Under the pieces are notes generated by a model. It was not told where the DNA came from and ran no database searches. It was given only the letters and a program-made list of their open reading frames with translations. Shown one piece after another: positions 20,521 to 30,341 of a DNA stretch of 64,000 bases. The position numbers and the translations under genes were made by a program. The DNA lies in the NCBI RefSeq assembly GCF_003325955.1, contig NZ_CP030929.1:1178001-1242000 (forward strand), in the 5' to 3' direction. Within the stretch, counting starts at the first letter, position 1, and the number at the start of each line of letters is the position of its first letter. Source of the stretch: Aurantimicrobium sp. MWH-Uga1. GTDB lineage: Bacteria > Actinomycetota > Actinomycetes > Actinomycetales > Microbacteriaceae.

Positions 20521-21773
20521 TACTTCTTTTTCTTCTTCAGGCCCAGGGTTGCATTGAAAACTGACACGACGACCTCACCGGGGCCCGCCCAGCTGCCACC
20601 CTCCATAGCCTTGGCAATTTTGCGAGAGTGAGACACCTGATTTTTATTGTCAACAGCAGCAATTAGATGTTCTGCCATACGCCCAGGTGACATTGCCACG
20701 AAGTCAATGCCTGGATTGTTGTTGAGAGAAATTCTGGTGTTATCAGCATCGTTGACCACGGGGACGACGCCACAAGCCATTACTTCTAATGGAAGTAAAG
20801 AGACCGATGTCAGCGAAATAAGCAAGGCAGAAGCACAGCGGTTATACAGAGCTGGTAATTCAGAAACATCGAGTGTTCCGTGATTGACGAAAGGGAAGTT
20901 CAGCCCCGCATGGGACATATCCCAGCCGGCAATGTTGATCACAATTTCTGGACGGCGGCGGTGGACTTCTTCTAAAACCAAAAGGCCAAATTCTGTGCCG
21001 CGACGAGCAGTGGTTGGCCGTGCATAAAAGAAAATCTCATCCCGACGCTCATCATTGGTCCGGGTGTATCTCGACGAATCCACCTGGTAGTCATAAAAGG
21101 CACATGGCATGCCTCCAGCCTGGGTGACCTTTCCAGCAAGCCAAGGGCCACACGCAATGCCCTGGTAGCCCAAGCGGTATGAGTTTTCTGCGACCACATA
21201 ATCTGGCCCAGCAGGAAAGAAAAATGGTTCAAAATCTTGAACCCAATACAACCGAGGCACGTTACGGTCATATCTCCATGCCGCATAAGCGGTTGGCCAG
21301 TCTGACGCAACAATTGCATCAAAATCCCCAGTGATTCCTTCTTGAGGATCATAAAGACGATAGCTCGCTTTGAGTTCGGGATATCCGCTGTTGGTCTTGA
21401 GCATCGCCTTGATGCCTTCAAGACTCACTTTGGGATATTTCGATGCTGAATATATAAACAATGTGATGTCATAACCGGCATCTTCGAGATATTTCATAAA
21501 CCGGTATGCGTTTTGGTGTCCGCCGGACGATCTGCCGGGAGGGGAAATGACCCAGGCAAGTTGTGGCCGGCCGGTCTCTGAAACAAGTGGCTCTGGAGCA
21601 AAGCAACGCTGTTGAGTCCAGTCAACTGCAATAACATCCTGCGGAAAAACTTGAGCCAAAGGTTTTTCAGTAAAGCGGTTGGAACGCGTGTTGAGCCATT
21701 TAGCACCACGCCACGCTGTTGAGCGCACACCCTCATATTTGAGCATGTCTTTCGCTCGTGTGAAAACCGACAT
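20520..21773 (-). CDS. glycosyltransferase, WsaF-like GT-B fold
   Basis: The ATG at 21773 gives 417 residues; the longer frame would overlap the aminotransferase. The protein has two Rossmann-like halves: an N-terminal acceptor part with the segment WVISPPGRSSGGHQNAYRF, and a C-terminal donor part with DEIFFYARPTTARRGTE and the loop SLTSVSLLPLEVMACGVVPV, which corresponds to the nucleotide-sugar binding E-x7-E region. This pattern matches the WsaF-type rhamnosyltransferases. It starts eight bases after the aminotransferase stop. Its sugar is not shown by sequence, though rhamnose or a dTDP-deoxy sugar is plausible. Confidence 0.85.
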   Translation of the reverse strand: MSVFTRAKDMLKYEGVRSTAWRGAKWLNTRSNRFTEKPLAQVFPQDVIAVDWTQQRCFAPEPLVSETGRPQLAWVISPPGRSSGGHQNAYRFMKYLEDAGYDITLFIYSASKYPKVSLEGIKAMLKTNSGYPELKASYRLYDPQEGITGDFDAIVASDWPTAYAAWRYDRNVPRLYWVQDFEPFFFPAGPDYVVAENSYRLGYQGIACGPWLAGKVTQAGGMPCAFYDYQVDSSRYTRTNDERRDEIFFYARPTTARRGTEFGLLVLEEVHRRRPEIVINIAGWDMSHAGLNFPFVNHGTLDVSELPALYNRCASALLISLTSVSLLPLEVMACGVVPVVNDADNTRISLNNNPGIDFVAMSPGRMAEHLIAAVDNKNQVSHSRKIAKAMEGGSWAGPGEVVVSVFNATLGLKKKKK

Positions 21774-21781
21774 AAAAATCC

Positions 21782-22921
21782 TTACTGGAAGGATTTCATC
21801 GTATCGAGGACGCGGTTCACCTGCTCGTCTGACATCCCGGGCCACAACGGCAATCGAACTAAACGTTCCGAGAAAGCATTGGTTTTTTCCATGGATCCAT
21901 GAGTGCGTCCATATTTGATTCCTGCTGGGCTGGAGTGCAAAGGAACATAGTGGAATGTTCCAATAACCCCGTCTGTGCGTAAATGATCCAGCAGTGCATC
22001 ACGTTTTTCTAGAGATTGCATGACAACAAAGAAAACGTGGGCTGCATGAACGCCATCTGCTGGAGACATCAACATCGCAGAATTGTCGTTAGCCCAGGAT
22101 TCCAATTCGTTTTTGTAGGTATTCCAGATTGCAAAACGGCGCTCTTGAATGGTGTCAAACTCATCCAGTTGAGCATCAAGAACAGCAGCGTTGAGCTCGG
22201 AGGGCAAGAAGCTGGAGCCCCATTCCACCCAGGTGTACTTATCTACCTGTCCACGCAAAAACTTGGAACGGTTTGTTCCCTTCTCGCGCATGATTTCGGC
22301 AGCTTCAACGAGAGTAGGGTCATTGATCAGTAGCGCCCCACCTTCACCGCAATGCACATTCTTGGTGTCGTGAAAACTCTGAATAGCAACAGAACCGATA
22401 GTTCCCAATCGGCCATATTTGGACGACACGGCTAAACCGTGAGCATTGTCCTCAATGACAGGGATGTTGTGTTGACGTGAAAGATCCATGATTGCATCCA
22501 TGTCAACAGGCACACCCCCGTAATGCATCACAGAGATTGCTTTAGTTTTTGGAGTAATGGCTGCTTCCACCAACGCGGGGTCAATGTTCCCAGAATGTCC
22601 TTCAATATCGACAAAAACTGGTGTTCCACCTGCTGCAACGATAGATGTTGCTCCCGAGGAAAACGTAAAGCTGGGAAGAATGACTTCGTCGCCTTCTGTG
22701 ATTCCCAACAATCGAATTGCCATCTCTAATGCGGCTGTTCCCGAGGTTGTCAACAGCACTGTCGGAGAACCTGTCAGTTCAACAAGTTTGGTTGAAGCAG
22801 ACTTCGTAAATGGTCCGTCACCGTGAACATGGTCAGAGTTGATTACCCGAGCAAGATTTTCAGGAGCCCGAGGAGCACGACAAGGCACAGAAAAAAGAAT
22901 GGGCGCTACAGAACCACTCAT
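21782..22921 (-). CDS. wecE: dTDP-4-keto-6-deoxyglucose transaminase (WecE/RffA-like)
   Basis: A 379-residue PLP aminotransferase of the DegT/DnrJ/EryC1/StrS family. PLP lysine K187 sits in SFHDTKNVHCGEGG, D158 in VIEDNAHG; the segment REKGTNRSKFLRGQVDKYTW and FHYVPLHSSPAG are nearly those of E. coli WecE, which turns dTDP-4-keto-6-deoxyglucose into dTDP-4-amino-4,6-dideoxygalactose (dTDP-Fuc4N). So the product is likely dTDP-Fuc4N or a close relative. It heads an operon with two glycosyltransferases. The required RmlA is at 37267; RmlB is not in the window. Confidence 0.9.
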   Translation of the reverse strand: MSGSVAPILFSVPCRAPRAPENLARVINSDHVHGDGPFTKSASTKLVELTGSPTVLLTTSGTAALEMAIRLLGITEGDEVILPSFTFSSGATSIVAAGGTPVFVDIEGHSGNIDPALVEAAITPKTKAISVMHYGGVPVDMDAIMDLSRQHNIPVIEDNAHGLAVSSKYGRLGTIGSVAIQSFHDTKNVHCGEGGALLINDPTLVEAAEIMREKGTNRSKFLRGQVDKYTWVEWGSSFLPSELNAAVLDAQLDEFDTIQERRFAIWNTYKNELESWANDNSAMLMSPADGVHAAHVFFVVMQSLEKRDALLDHLRTDGVIGTFHYVPLHSSPAGIKYGRTHGSMEKTNAFSERLVRLPLWPGMSDEQVNRVLDTMKSFQ

Positions 22922-22994
22922 TACTTCACCTCGTTCGTAAGGCCCACAGGCTAGACGTCCAGTTTAGAGCTTCATAGCAAGCTCATAGAAGTCT

Positions 22995-24074
22995 TTAGTT
23001 TTGGTCGCCCAAAGCCGCCAGGCGCGATTCTTCATCCGCGGTAATGCAGGACTGAATCACCGGCTCTAAAGCCCCATCCATCACTCGGTCCAGGTCATAG
23101 GACTTGTACCCGGTGCGGTGGTCCGCAATTCGGTTTTCTGGGAAGTTGTAGGTACGAATACGTTCTGAGCGGTCCACAGTACGGATCTGCTCTTTACGCG
23201 CCGCACTAGCTTCTGCAGCTGCTTCTTCCTGTTGGCGAGCAAGAATACGAGCACGCAGCACACGCATACCTGCTTCACGGTTCTGCAGCTGGCTCTTTTC
23301 GTTCTGCATCGAGACCACGATTCCAGTGGGAAGGTGAGTAATGCGTACGGCAGAGTCAGTGGTGTTCACAGACTGACCACCAGGGCCTGAAGAGCGATAA
23401 ACATCGATCTTCAGATCATTCTGGTTGATCTGTACCTCTTCAGGTTCATCCACTTCAGGGAAGACGAGAACACCGGCAGCAGAGGTGTGAATACGGCCTT
23501 GAGACTCAGTGGCTGGCACGCGCTGCACGCGGTGAACGCCACCTTCAAACTTGAGGTGTGCCCAGACGCCCTGTGCAGGGTCGTTCGAGTTGCCCTTAAT
23601 GGCAACTTGAACGTCCTTGTACCCACCAAGATCAGACTCGGTCTTATCGAGAACTTCTGTCTTCCAGCCTTTGGATTCGGCATAGTGGAGGTACATGCGC
23701 AGAAGGTCAGCAACAAAGAGCTGGCTTTCGGCACCACCTTCACCACCCTTGATTTCCATGATGACGTCACGGCCATCATCTGGGTCACGTGGAATGAGCA
23801 AACGACGAAGCTTCTCCTGAGCTCCAGGTATGGCTTCCTCGAGGGCAGGAATTTCCGCTGCGAACGCTTCATCTTCCTTGGCTAATTCCTTAGCGGCAGC
23901 GAGATCATCTTCCAAACCAGTGAGCTGTTCATAGGCAGCCTTGATTTGACTTAGTTCTGCATAACGGCGGTTGAGCTTCTTCGAACGTGCAGCGTCAGCG
24001 TGCACGGCCGGGTCGGAGAGCTGAACCTGCAGCTCTTCGTACTCGGCGAGAAGGCCTTGTACTGAAGACAGCAT
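22995..24074 (-). CDS. prfA: peptide chain release factor 1
   Basis: A 359-residue RF1. The stop-codon-reading motif PAT is at 187-189 (VPATESQG), which marks RF1 (UAA/UAG) rather than RF2, and the catalytic GGQ is at 232-234 in [11 protein letters not shown]. It begins only three bases after the rho stop, so the two are cotranscribed. The PrmC that methylates its GGQ glutamine is encoded about 5 kb away at 16906-17805. The 73 bases downstream to the aminotransferase gene hold no clear terminator. Confidence 0.97.
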   Translation of the reverse strand: MLSSVQGLLAEYEELQVQLSDPAVHADAARSKKLNRRYAELSQIKAAYEQLTGLEDDLAAAKELAKEDEAFAAEIPALEEAIPGAQEKLRRLLIPRDPDDGRDVIMEIKGGEGGAESQLFVADLLRMYLHYAESKGWKTEVLDKTESDLGGYKDVQVAIKGNSNDPAQGVWAHLKFEGGVHRVQRVPATESQGRIHTSAAGVLVFPEVDEPEEVQINQNDLKIDVYRSSGPGGQSVNTTDSAVRITHLPTGIVVSMQNEKSQLQNREAGMRVLRARILARQQEEAAAEASAARKEQIRTVDRSERIRTYNFPENRIADHRTGYKSYDLDRVMDGALEPVIQSCITADEESRLAALGDQN

Positions 24075-24077
24075 GGA

Positions 24078-25856
24078 TTAGTCCTCCTTGGAAGCAGAAC
24101 CTGCGTTGGACTTCTGCATCAGCATCAAGAACTCAACGTTGGTTGCAGTTTCCTTGAGCTTGCCCACGACGCTTTCAAGCGCCTGCTGCTGGTCCAGACC
24201 AGCAAGGGCGCGGCGAAGCTTCCAGGTGACCTTGACTTCGTCAGCACCCATGAGCATTTCTTCGCGGCGGGTTCCAGATGCGTTGACATCAACTGAAGGG
24301 AAGATGCGCTTGTCAGCAAGTGCACGTGAGAGGCGCAGCTCCATGTTGCCAGTTCCCTTGAACTCTTCGAAGATGACTTCGTCCATCTTCGACCCGGTCT
24401 CAACGAGCGCAGAAGCAATGATGGTCAAGGATCCGCCGTTTTCAATGTTGCGTGCAGCACCAAAGAACTTCTTGGGTGGGTACAACGCAGCCGCATCAAC
24501 ACCACCAGAGAGAATACGACCTGATGCAGGAGCTGCCAGGTTGTATGCGCGTCCCAGGCGGGTAATGGAGTCAAGCAGAACAACAACATCCTGGCCGAGC
24601 TCGACGAGGCGCTTTGCGCGCTCGATAGCGAGCTCTGCCACCATGGTGTGGTCTTCTGCAGGACGGTCGAACGTTGAGGCAATAACTTCACCCTTGACGC
24701 TGCGTTCCATGTCGGTAACTTCCTCAGGACGCTCGTCAACCAGAACAACCATGAGGTGAACCTCGGGGTTGTTCTGAGCGATTGCGTTAGCAATCTGCTG
24801 CATAACGATGGTCTTGCCAGCCTTGGGTGGGGCAACAATCAGACCACGCTGTCCCTTACCAATGGGAGAAACCAAGTCGATAATGCGACCAGTGATCTTG
24901 GAAGATTCGGTCTCCAGGCGCATACGCTCTTGTGGGTAAAGAGGAGTCAAGGACTGGAAGTCAACGCGCGTTGCTGCTTCTTCAATGGTCTGGCCATTGA
25001 TGGAATCAATCTTGACGAGTGCGTTGTACTTCTGACGACCAAAGCCTTCGCCTTCACGTGGCTGCTTGATAGCACCAATAATGGCGTCCCCCTTGCGAAG
25101 GTTGTACTTCTTGACCTGTCCAAGTGAGACATAGACGTCGTTGTTGCCAGGAAGGTATCCGGAAGTACGCACGAATGCATAGTTATCCAGTACGTCCAAG
25201 ATGCCTGCAATAGGAATCAGGACATCGTCTTCGAGAATTTCTGGTTCTACCTCGTCGCCCATGCGGCCACCGCGGCGGCGGTCACGTTGACGGTTGTTAC
25301 GGCCGTTGCGGTCGTAACGATCGTTGCGTTCTTCACCCTCAGATTCGGGTCCGTTGTTGCGGGGGTTTTCTCCCTCTACACGGTCGTTACGGTCACGACG
25401 GTTGCGGTTGCGGTTACGGTTACGGTTTGGGCGATCGCCGTCGGTGTTATCGCTGTCGCCAGCTCCCTCAGTGGAACCAGAGTTCTGCTCGGCATCACCG
25501 GTATTCTCGGCTGCTTCTGTGTTGCGACCTCGGCCACGTCCACGACGTGGGCCAGCCTCGCTTGCTTCTGCAGGTGAATCTGCTTCAGGTGCTGACGTTT
25601 CAGCTGCCTCAACAGCCTTCTTTGAGGGGCGTCCGCGTCCGCGGCGTGGTGCTTCCTCAGCGCTTGCCTGCAACGCAGGGGCAAGCGCAGGAACACCAGC
25701 GTCGCCGGCGTTGACGTGCTGTGAGGCACTGACAGACACTGCGCCAGAAACTGCGTCAGCAGATGACACGGGGGCAGTTACTGTTGCGCGGCGTGAAGTG
25801 CGCTTACGGGGTGCAGCTTCTGCTGCGGGGGTTTCTTCGAATGAGTTCTCAGACAT
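24078..25856 (-). CDS. rho: transcription termination factor Rho
   Basis: A 592-residue hexameric RNA helicase. The cold-shock-like RNA-binding domain starts near 210 (DVLIPIAGILDVLDNYAFVR), the ATPase has Walker A APPKAGKT at 342-349 and DERPEEVTDM further on. The first 205 residues are low complexity: Ala/Glu-rich, then Arg/Asn/Asp/Gly-rich with alternating Asn-Arg (RNRNRNRN) near 145-152. The N-terminal three-helix Rho_N domain that many Rho proteins carry is not seen. AAGGAGA just upstream supports the ATG at 25856. The Arg-rich insert is known in actinobacterial Rho and helps bind structured, GC-rich RNA. Confidence 0.96.
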   Translation of the reverse strand: MSENSFEETPAAEAAPRKRTSRRATVTAPVSSADAVSGAVSVSASQHVNAGDAGVPALAPALQASAEEAPRRGRGRPSKKAVEAAETSAPEADSPAEASEAGPRRGRGRGRNTEAAENTGDAEQNSGSTEGAGDSDNTDGDRPNRNRNRNRNRRDRNDRVEGENPRNNGPESEGEERNDRYDRNGRNNRQRDRRRGGRMGDEVEPEILEDDVLIPIAGILDVLDNYAFVRTSGYLPGNNDVYVSLGQVKKYNLRKGDAIIGAIKQPREGEGFGRQKYNALVKIDSINGQTIEEAATRVDFQSLTPLYPQERMRLETESSKITGRIIDLVSPIGKGQRGLIVAPPKAGKTIVMQQIANAIAQNNPEVHLMVVLVDERPEEVTDMERSVKGEVIASTFDRPAEDHTMVAELAIERAKRLVELGQDVVVLLDSITRLGRAYNLAAPASGRILSGGVDAAALYPPKKFFGAARNIENGGSLTIIASALVETGSKMDEVIFEEFKGTGNMELRLSRALADKRIFPSVDVNASGTRREEMLMGADEVKVTWKLRRALAGLDQQQALESVVGKLKETATNVEFLMLMQKSNAGSASKED

Positions 25857-26099
25857 GAGCTCTCCTTTGTATTTATGTATCTAGCACCCTGTTCTTTTTG
25901 CCCACAACTCTGAAGAGTTGGAGCAAAGAAATGGTGCTGAATGTGTGAAGTTCGAAACCGAACTGGGGAATGCTCCGGGAAGTGTGTTACGTGATGACGT
26001 ATCTTCAACCGGTGCATCAGCAGTCTAGCAGGGCTTGCTGTGCCAGTTCTCACGAAAAGACTCTGTGTGCCCTTGTAGTCTGGACAGCGGATAAATCTT

Positions 26100-26972
26100 A
26101 TGAGCCCAAAACTTTCTGCCCCCGCTGATGTAGCCATTATTACTGTGAGCTACAACTCCAGTGCGCAGTTGGCGGATTTCTTAGCAAGTGCCATCCGATC
26201 TGTTGCCTCCCCCAGCCAAATCACTGTGGTAGATAACAACTCAGCAGACATTGACATCACTCAAAAACTGGCAAACAAGCTGGGAGTCAATCTCCTCAAA
26301 CTTGAAAAAAATGTGGGCTACGGTGCAGCGGTCAACAAGGCAGTTCCCTCGCTTAAACCACACCTCACAACCCTGCTGGTGTGCAACCCAGACAGTGAGC
26401 TCAACGTCGCAGCAGTCCAGAGACTCTCTGAAGATGTTATGGACCAGAAAGTGGGCGTGGCTGGGCCGCGCATTTTCAATGAAGACGGAAGCGTTTATCC
26501 CTCTGCAAGAAACATCCCCTCCATTCGCAATGGCGTAGGCCATGCTTTATTTGCCAATATCTGGCTGAGTAACCCTTGGACAAAGAATTACCTCTCTGAA
26601 GCACACCTCCAAGATTCAACCGTTCAGGCCGGATGGGTTTCAGGCGCGTGTTTGGCTATTCGTCGTGAGCTCTTTGAAAGAGTCGGCGGCTTCGATGACC
26701 ACTACTTCATGTACTTCGAGGATGTAGACCTCGGTTATCGCCTCGGCAAGCTAGGGTTTACAAACCTGTATGTCCCAGAGGTTTCAATCAAGCACATAGG
26801 TGGGGAAAGTACCAAAGCCACTAAGAAGACCATGCTTCGCATTCACCATGAAAGCGCTATGCGCTTTATTCAGGTGAAGTACGAAGGAATCTTGTGGGCA
26901 CCGGTCCGAGGAATCATCAGGATTGGCTTGAAGCTGCGCTTCTGGCTGCAAGCACGTAAAGCAACGACCTAA
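26100..26972 (+). CDS. family 2 glycosyltransferase, WbbL/rhamnosyltransferase-like
   Basis: A 290-residue GT-A enzyme with VAIITVSYNSSAQL at the start, VVDNNSAD, LEKNVGYGAAVNKAV, LLVCNPDSEL holding the metal-binding aspartates, GACLAIRRELFERVGGFDD and FMYFEDVDLGYRL. This set is the signature of the WbbL-like subfamily, which includes the actinobacterial rhamnosyltransferase that joins arabinogalactan linkers to peptidoglycan. The exact reaction is unproven. The gene is divergent from rho (243 bases between) and convergent with thrB, ending three bases from it. It is isolated from other sugar genes. Confidence 0.88.
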   Translation: MSPKLSAPADVAIITVSYNSSAQLADFLASAIRSVASPSQITVVDNNSADIDITQKLANKLGVNLLKLEKNVGYGAAVNKAVPSLKPHLTTLLVCNPDSELNVAAVQRLSEDVMDQKVGVAGPRIFNEDGSVYPSARNIPSIRNGVGHALFANIWLSNPWTKNYLSEAHLQDSTVQAGWVSGACLAIRRELFERVGGFDDHYFMYFEDVDLGYRLGKLGFTNLYVPEVSIKHIGGESTKATKKTMLRIHHESAMRFIQVKYEGILWAPVRGIIRIGLKLRFWLQARKATT

Positions 26973-26975
26973 TCA

Positions 26976-27926
26976 CTATTTCGCAGGAACGACAGTTGCC
27001 CCGGCAAAATCTACTGCCAGCATGAGCGCGTTCCAGGGTGTCTCTTCATGTTGTGAAACGAGCTGAGCTGCTTCAACACGTTGAGCAGGATCTGAACACA
27101 GCACCAAAATTGATGGACCTGCTCCAGAGACAACCGCTGCGAAGCCGTTGTCGCGAAGCACCTTAACCAGTGCACTTGTTTGAGGCATTGCTTCTGCGCG
27201 GTAGTCCTGGTGGAGTTTGTCCTCTGTTGCCTCAAAGAGAAGCTCAGGACTTTGTGTGAGTGCTGCAACTAAAAGTGATGAGCGGGACACATTGAAAATG
27301 GCATCCTCGTGAGGAACGCTTTCAGGCTGGAGCGAACGAGCGTGCTTTGTCGACATAGTGAACGATGGCACCAACACCAGCGGAGAAACTCCACGGTGAA
27401 CGAGCAAACGCTTGCAACGTGGGCCCTCTTCTGTGGTCCACGCAATAGTGAGCCCTCCAAAGAGTGCAGGAGCTACATTGTCAGGGTGGCCTTCGAGTTC
27501 TGTGGCAAGGCGAAGCAGTGTGTCTTCATCGAATACAGCAATTCCCTCAAGCAAACCTTTTGCCGCAAGGAGGCCAGAAACAATTGCCGCACTGGAGGAC
27601 CCCATACCTCGTGAATGGGCAATCTTGTTGTGAGCTACCAGGTCAAGGCCTGGCATTGCCACGCCCGCATGCGCGAAAGCGTGAGCAATGGACTGCACAA
27701 CAAGATTAGAAGAATCAGTAGCCACAGGAGCTGCGGAGTCAGCAGAACCTTCGCCGATTACCTCAACTGTTGCCCCGGTCTTTGGACGAACGACGACATC
27801 TAGCTGGTCGTAGTAGCCCAGGGCAAGACCAAGGGTGTCAAAACCAGGTCCTAGGTTTGCAGATGTAGCCGGTACGCGGACAGTAACTGCCCTGCCTACC
27901 GGCACCTGCATGGACCCAGCGGACAT
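26976..27926 (-). CDS. thrB: homoserine kinase
   Basis: A 316-residue GHMP kinase that phosphorylates homoserine for threonine synthesis. Seen are VRVPATSANLGPGFDTLG at 18-35, the ATP-binding HSRGMGSSSAAIVSG loop near 108-122, and the C-terminal VSGAGPSILVL. It abuts thrC: the thrC stop and the thrB start share one base at 27926. It closes the operon lysA-hom-thrC-thrB. Confidence 0.96.
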   Translation of the reverse strand: MSAGSMQVPVGRAVTVRVPATSANLGPGFDTLGLALGYYDQLDVVVRPKTGATVEVIGEGSADSAAPVATDSSNLVVQSIAHAFAHAGVAMPGLDLVAHNKIAHSRGMGSSSAAIVSGLLAAKGLLEGIAVFDEDTLLRLATELEGHPDNVAPALFGGLTIAWTTEEGPRCKRLLVHRGVSPLVLVPSFTMSTKHARSLQPESVPHEDAIFNVSRSSLLVAALTQSPELLFEATEDKLHQDYRAEAMPQTSALVKVLRDNGFAAVVSGAGPSILVLCSDPAQRVEAAQLVSQHEETPWNALMLAVDFAGATVVPAK

Positions 27927-29026
27927 TAGTGTGCGGCGCCCTTGACCAGTCCGAGGACGCCAGCGACCTCTTCGGTACTCACGGGAACAACGGTAGGAGT
28001 GACCTCAGTGCCGTCTGCCTTCTTGAGTGCCCACAGTGGGTCCTTCAGACCGTGACCGGTCACGGTCAGGACCACGGTGGAACCAGCAGGAATGTGGCCA
28101 TTCTCAGCACGCTCAAGCAAACCTGCAACTGAGATTGCAGATGCGGGCTCAACGAAAATGCCCACCTCTGCAGAAAGAATGCGCTGCGCAGCAAGAATTC
28201 CCGCGTCATCGATGGCCCCGAAGTAGCCCTTGCTGGTGTCGCGAGCGCCCAGAGCGAACTCCCACGAAGCGGGGTTACCAATACGAATAGCGCTCGCAAT
28301 AGTTTCAGGGTTCTTCACGGGGTGGCCAAGAACAATCGGGGCAGACCCTGCAGCTTGGAAACCAAACATGCGCGGAAGCTTGGTCGCAGCACCGCGTTCG
28401 AGTTCTTCGCTGTAACCACGGAAGTACGCGGTGTAGTTACCGGCGTTACCGACAGGAACAAAGTGGAAGTCTGGGGCATCTCCGAGAACTTCAACAACCT
28501 CAAATGCAGCGGTCTTCTGGCCTTCGATACGGTCAGGGTTCACCGAGTTCACTAGGTGAACGGGATAGTTCTCTGCAAGGTCACGGGCAATATCGAGGCA
28601 GTCATCGAAGTTACCTTCGATCTGAATAATCTCTGCGTTGTGTGCTACAGCCTGGCTGAGCTTGCCCATCGAGATCTTGCCCTCAGGAATGAGAACTGCC
28701 GCCGAGATTCCTGCGTGAGTTGCATAGGCAGCAGCAGAAGCACTGGTGTTACCGGTTGACGCACAAATAACAGCCTTGGCGCCATGTTCAACAGCCTTAG
28801 AAATAGCCATGGTCATACCGCGGTCCTTGAATGAACCCGTGGGGTTCATTCCTTCATACTTCACGAAGACACGAGCACCTGTGCGAGCAGAGAGAGCCTT
28901 AGCTTCAATCAGTGGAGTGCCACCCTCCCCCAGGGTAATGATGGGGGTTGCGTCAGAAATGTTGAGGCGGTCTGCATACTCTGGCAGAACTCCGCGCCAC
29001 TGATGTGCCAACTTAGGCTCCTTCAA
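27926..29026 (-). CDS. thrC: threonine synthase
   Basis: A 366-residue PLP enzyme converting O-phosphohomoserine to threonine. The PLP lysine is in [11 protein letters not shown] (about residue 68), the phosphate loop is [10 protein letters not shown] near 193, and the actinobacterial N-terminus [15 protein letters not shown] is present. It overlaps the hom gene by 14 bases, so translation is probably coupled. Confidence 0.96.
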   Translation of the reverse strand: MKEPKLAHQWRGVLPEYADRLNISDATPIITLGEGGTPLIEAKALSARTGARVFVKYEGMNPTGSFKDRGMTMAISKAVEHGAKAVICASTGNTSASAAAYATHAGISAAVLIPEGKISMGKLSQAVAHNAEIIQIEGNFDDCLDIARDLAENYPVHLVNSVNPDRIEGQKTAAFEVVEVLGDAPDFHFVPVGNAGNYTAYFRGYSEELERGAATKLPRMFGFQAAGSAPIVLGHPVKNPETIASAIRIGNPASWEFALGARDTSKGYFGAIDDAGILAAQRILSAEVGIFVEPASAISVAGLLERAENGHIPAGSTVVLTVTGHGLKDPLWALKKADGTEVTPTVVPVSTEEVAGVLGLVKGAAH

Positions 29027-30341
29027 CTCGTAGAACCGAAACCACTGAGCTCACGGCATCCAACTGCGCAAGAGCGGAAACGGTGGCCGCTAAATCAGAC
29101 TCAAGAGCTGCGTGCGTGCCAATAACTAGCGTAGCCGTCGGAGCAGCCTCTCCAGACACCGCCTCGCTGCCGAAGGTTCCCTGCTCTACCAATTCAACGG
29201 AAACACCGTGCTGTCCAAAGACATCAGCGACAGAGGCAAGAACACCCGGGCGATCAAAGACAGAAAGCGTCACGTGATAACGGGTCGTAATGGCGCTGAT
29301 AGGCAACGCGGGCAAATTGGCGTTCGTGGAAGCACCCAAGCCAGGACCACCAATAATGTGGCGACGCGCAGCAGAGACAAGGTCGCCTAACACCGCAGAT
29401 GCAGTCTCTTGCCCACCAGCTCCAGCACCATAGAACATCAACGAGCCGGCAGCTTCGGCTTCAACAAAGACAGCATTATTTGCTTTGTGGACCGATGCAA
29501 GTGGGTGCTCACGAGAAATGAGAGCTGGGTAGACACGTGCTGAAACTGCTTCTTCGCCAGTTTCGGGATCGGTCAAACGTTCACAAATAGCCAATAGTTT
29601 GACAACATATCCAGCCTTTTTGGCCAGTTCCACCGTCTTACCCGTGACCTCACGAATTCCTTCGCGGTAAACCTTCTCCAAAGGAATTGTGGTGTGGAAA
29701 GCCAAGCTGGCAAGAATTGACGCTTTTTGTGCTGCATCAAACGCGTCAATATCTGCAGTGGGGTCTGCCTCGGCATAACCTAACTCAGTAGCAACAGCGA
29801 GTGCGTCCTCGAAAGAAACACCTTCGGTATCCATCTTGTCCAAGATGTAGTTGGTGGTTCCATTGACAATTCCCATAATGCGCTTGACGCGGTCTCCGGC
29901 AAGGCTTTCGCGAAGCGGACGAATAATGGGGATTGCTCCAGCAACAGCGGCTTCGAAGTAGAGCTGAGCGCCAACGCGCTCAGCGGCTTCGAACAACTCA
30001 GTTCCGTGAGTTGCAAGCAGTGCTTTGTTGGCGGTAACGACATCTGCGCCTGAGTTGATTGCTTGAAGAATATAGCTGCGGGCAGGCTCCAGGCCACCCA
30101 TGACTTCAATCACAATGTCGGCACCTAAGATGAGGGACTCTGCATCAGTGGTGAAGAGTTCCTTGGGTAGATCTGCTGAACGTGGTGAATCAAGGTTGCG
30201 CACAGCGATTCCGGTTAACTCAAGACTTGCTCCGACACGAGAAGCAAACTCTTCCTTGTGTTCAAGTAGAAGCCGGGCTACTTGAGCACCAACGGTTCCA
30301 CCGCCGAGCAATGCCACACGTACGTTGCGGTATTCGATCAT
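29013..30341 (-). CDS. hom: homoserine dehydrogenase
   Basis: A 442-residue enzyme that reduces aspartate semialdehyde to homoserine. The NAD(P)-binding loop is [15 protein letters not shown] (11-25), the catalytic and substrate-binding part contains [14 protein letters not shown] and [12 protein letters not shown], and a C-terminal ACT domain begins near [18 protein letters not shown], which in relatives gives feedback control by threonine. The ATG overlaps the lysA stop by four bases (ATGA). Confidence 0.97.
   Translation of the reverse strand: MIEYRNVRVALLGGGTVGAQVARLLLEHKEEFASRVGASLELTGIAVRNLDSPRSADLPKELFTTDAESLILGADIVIEVMGGLEPARSYILQAINSGADVVTANKALLATHGTELFEAAERVGAQLYFEAAVAGAIPIIRPLRESLAGDRVKRIMGIVNGTTNYILDKMDTEGVSFEDALAVATELGYAEADPTADIDAFDAAQKASILASLAFHTTIPLEKVYREGIREVTGKTVELAKKAGYVVKLLAICERLTDPETGEEAVSARVYPALISREHPLASVHKANNAVFVEAEAAGSLMFYGAGAGGQETASAVLGDLVSAARRHIIGGPGLGASTNANLPALPISAITTRYHVTLSVFDRPGVLASVADVFGQHGVSVELVEQGTFGSEAVSGEAAPTATLVIGTHAALESDLAATVSALAQLDAVSSVVSVLRVEGA

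Noticed and set aside
25905..25920. Six-base hairpin in the rho leader that might be an autoregulatory element
   Set aside because: Short stem; nothing else in the 243-base leader (25857-26099) supports a specific regulator.
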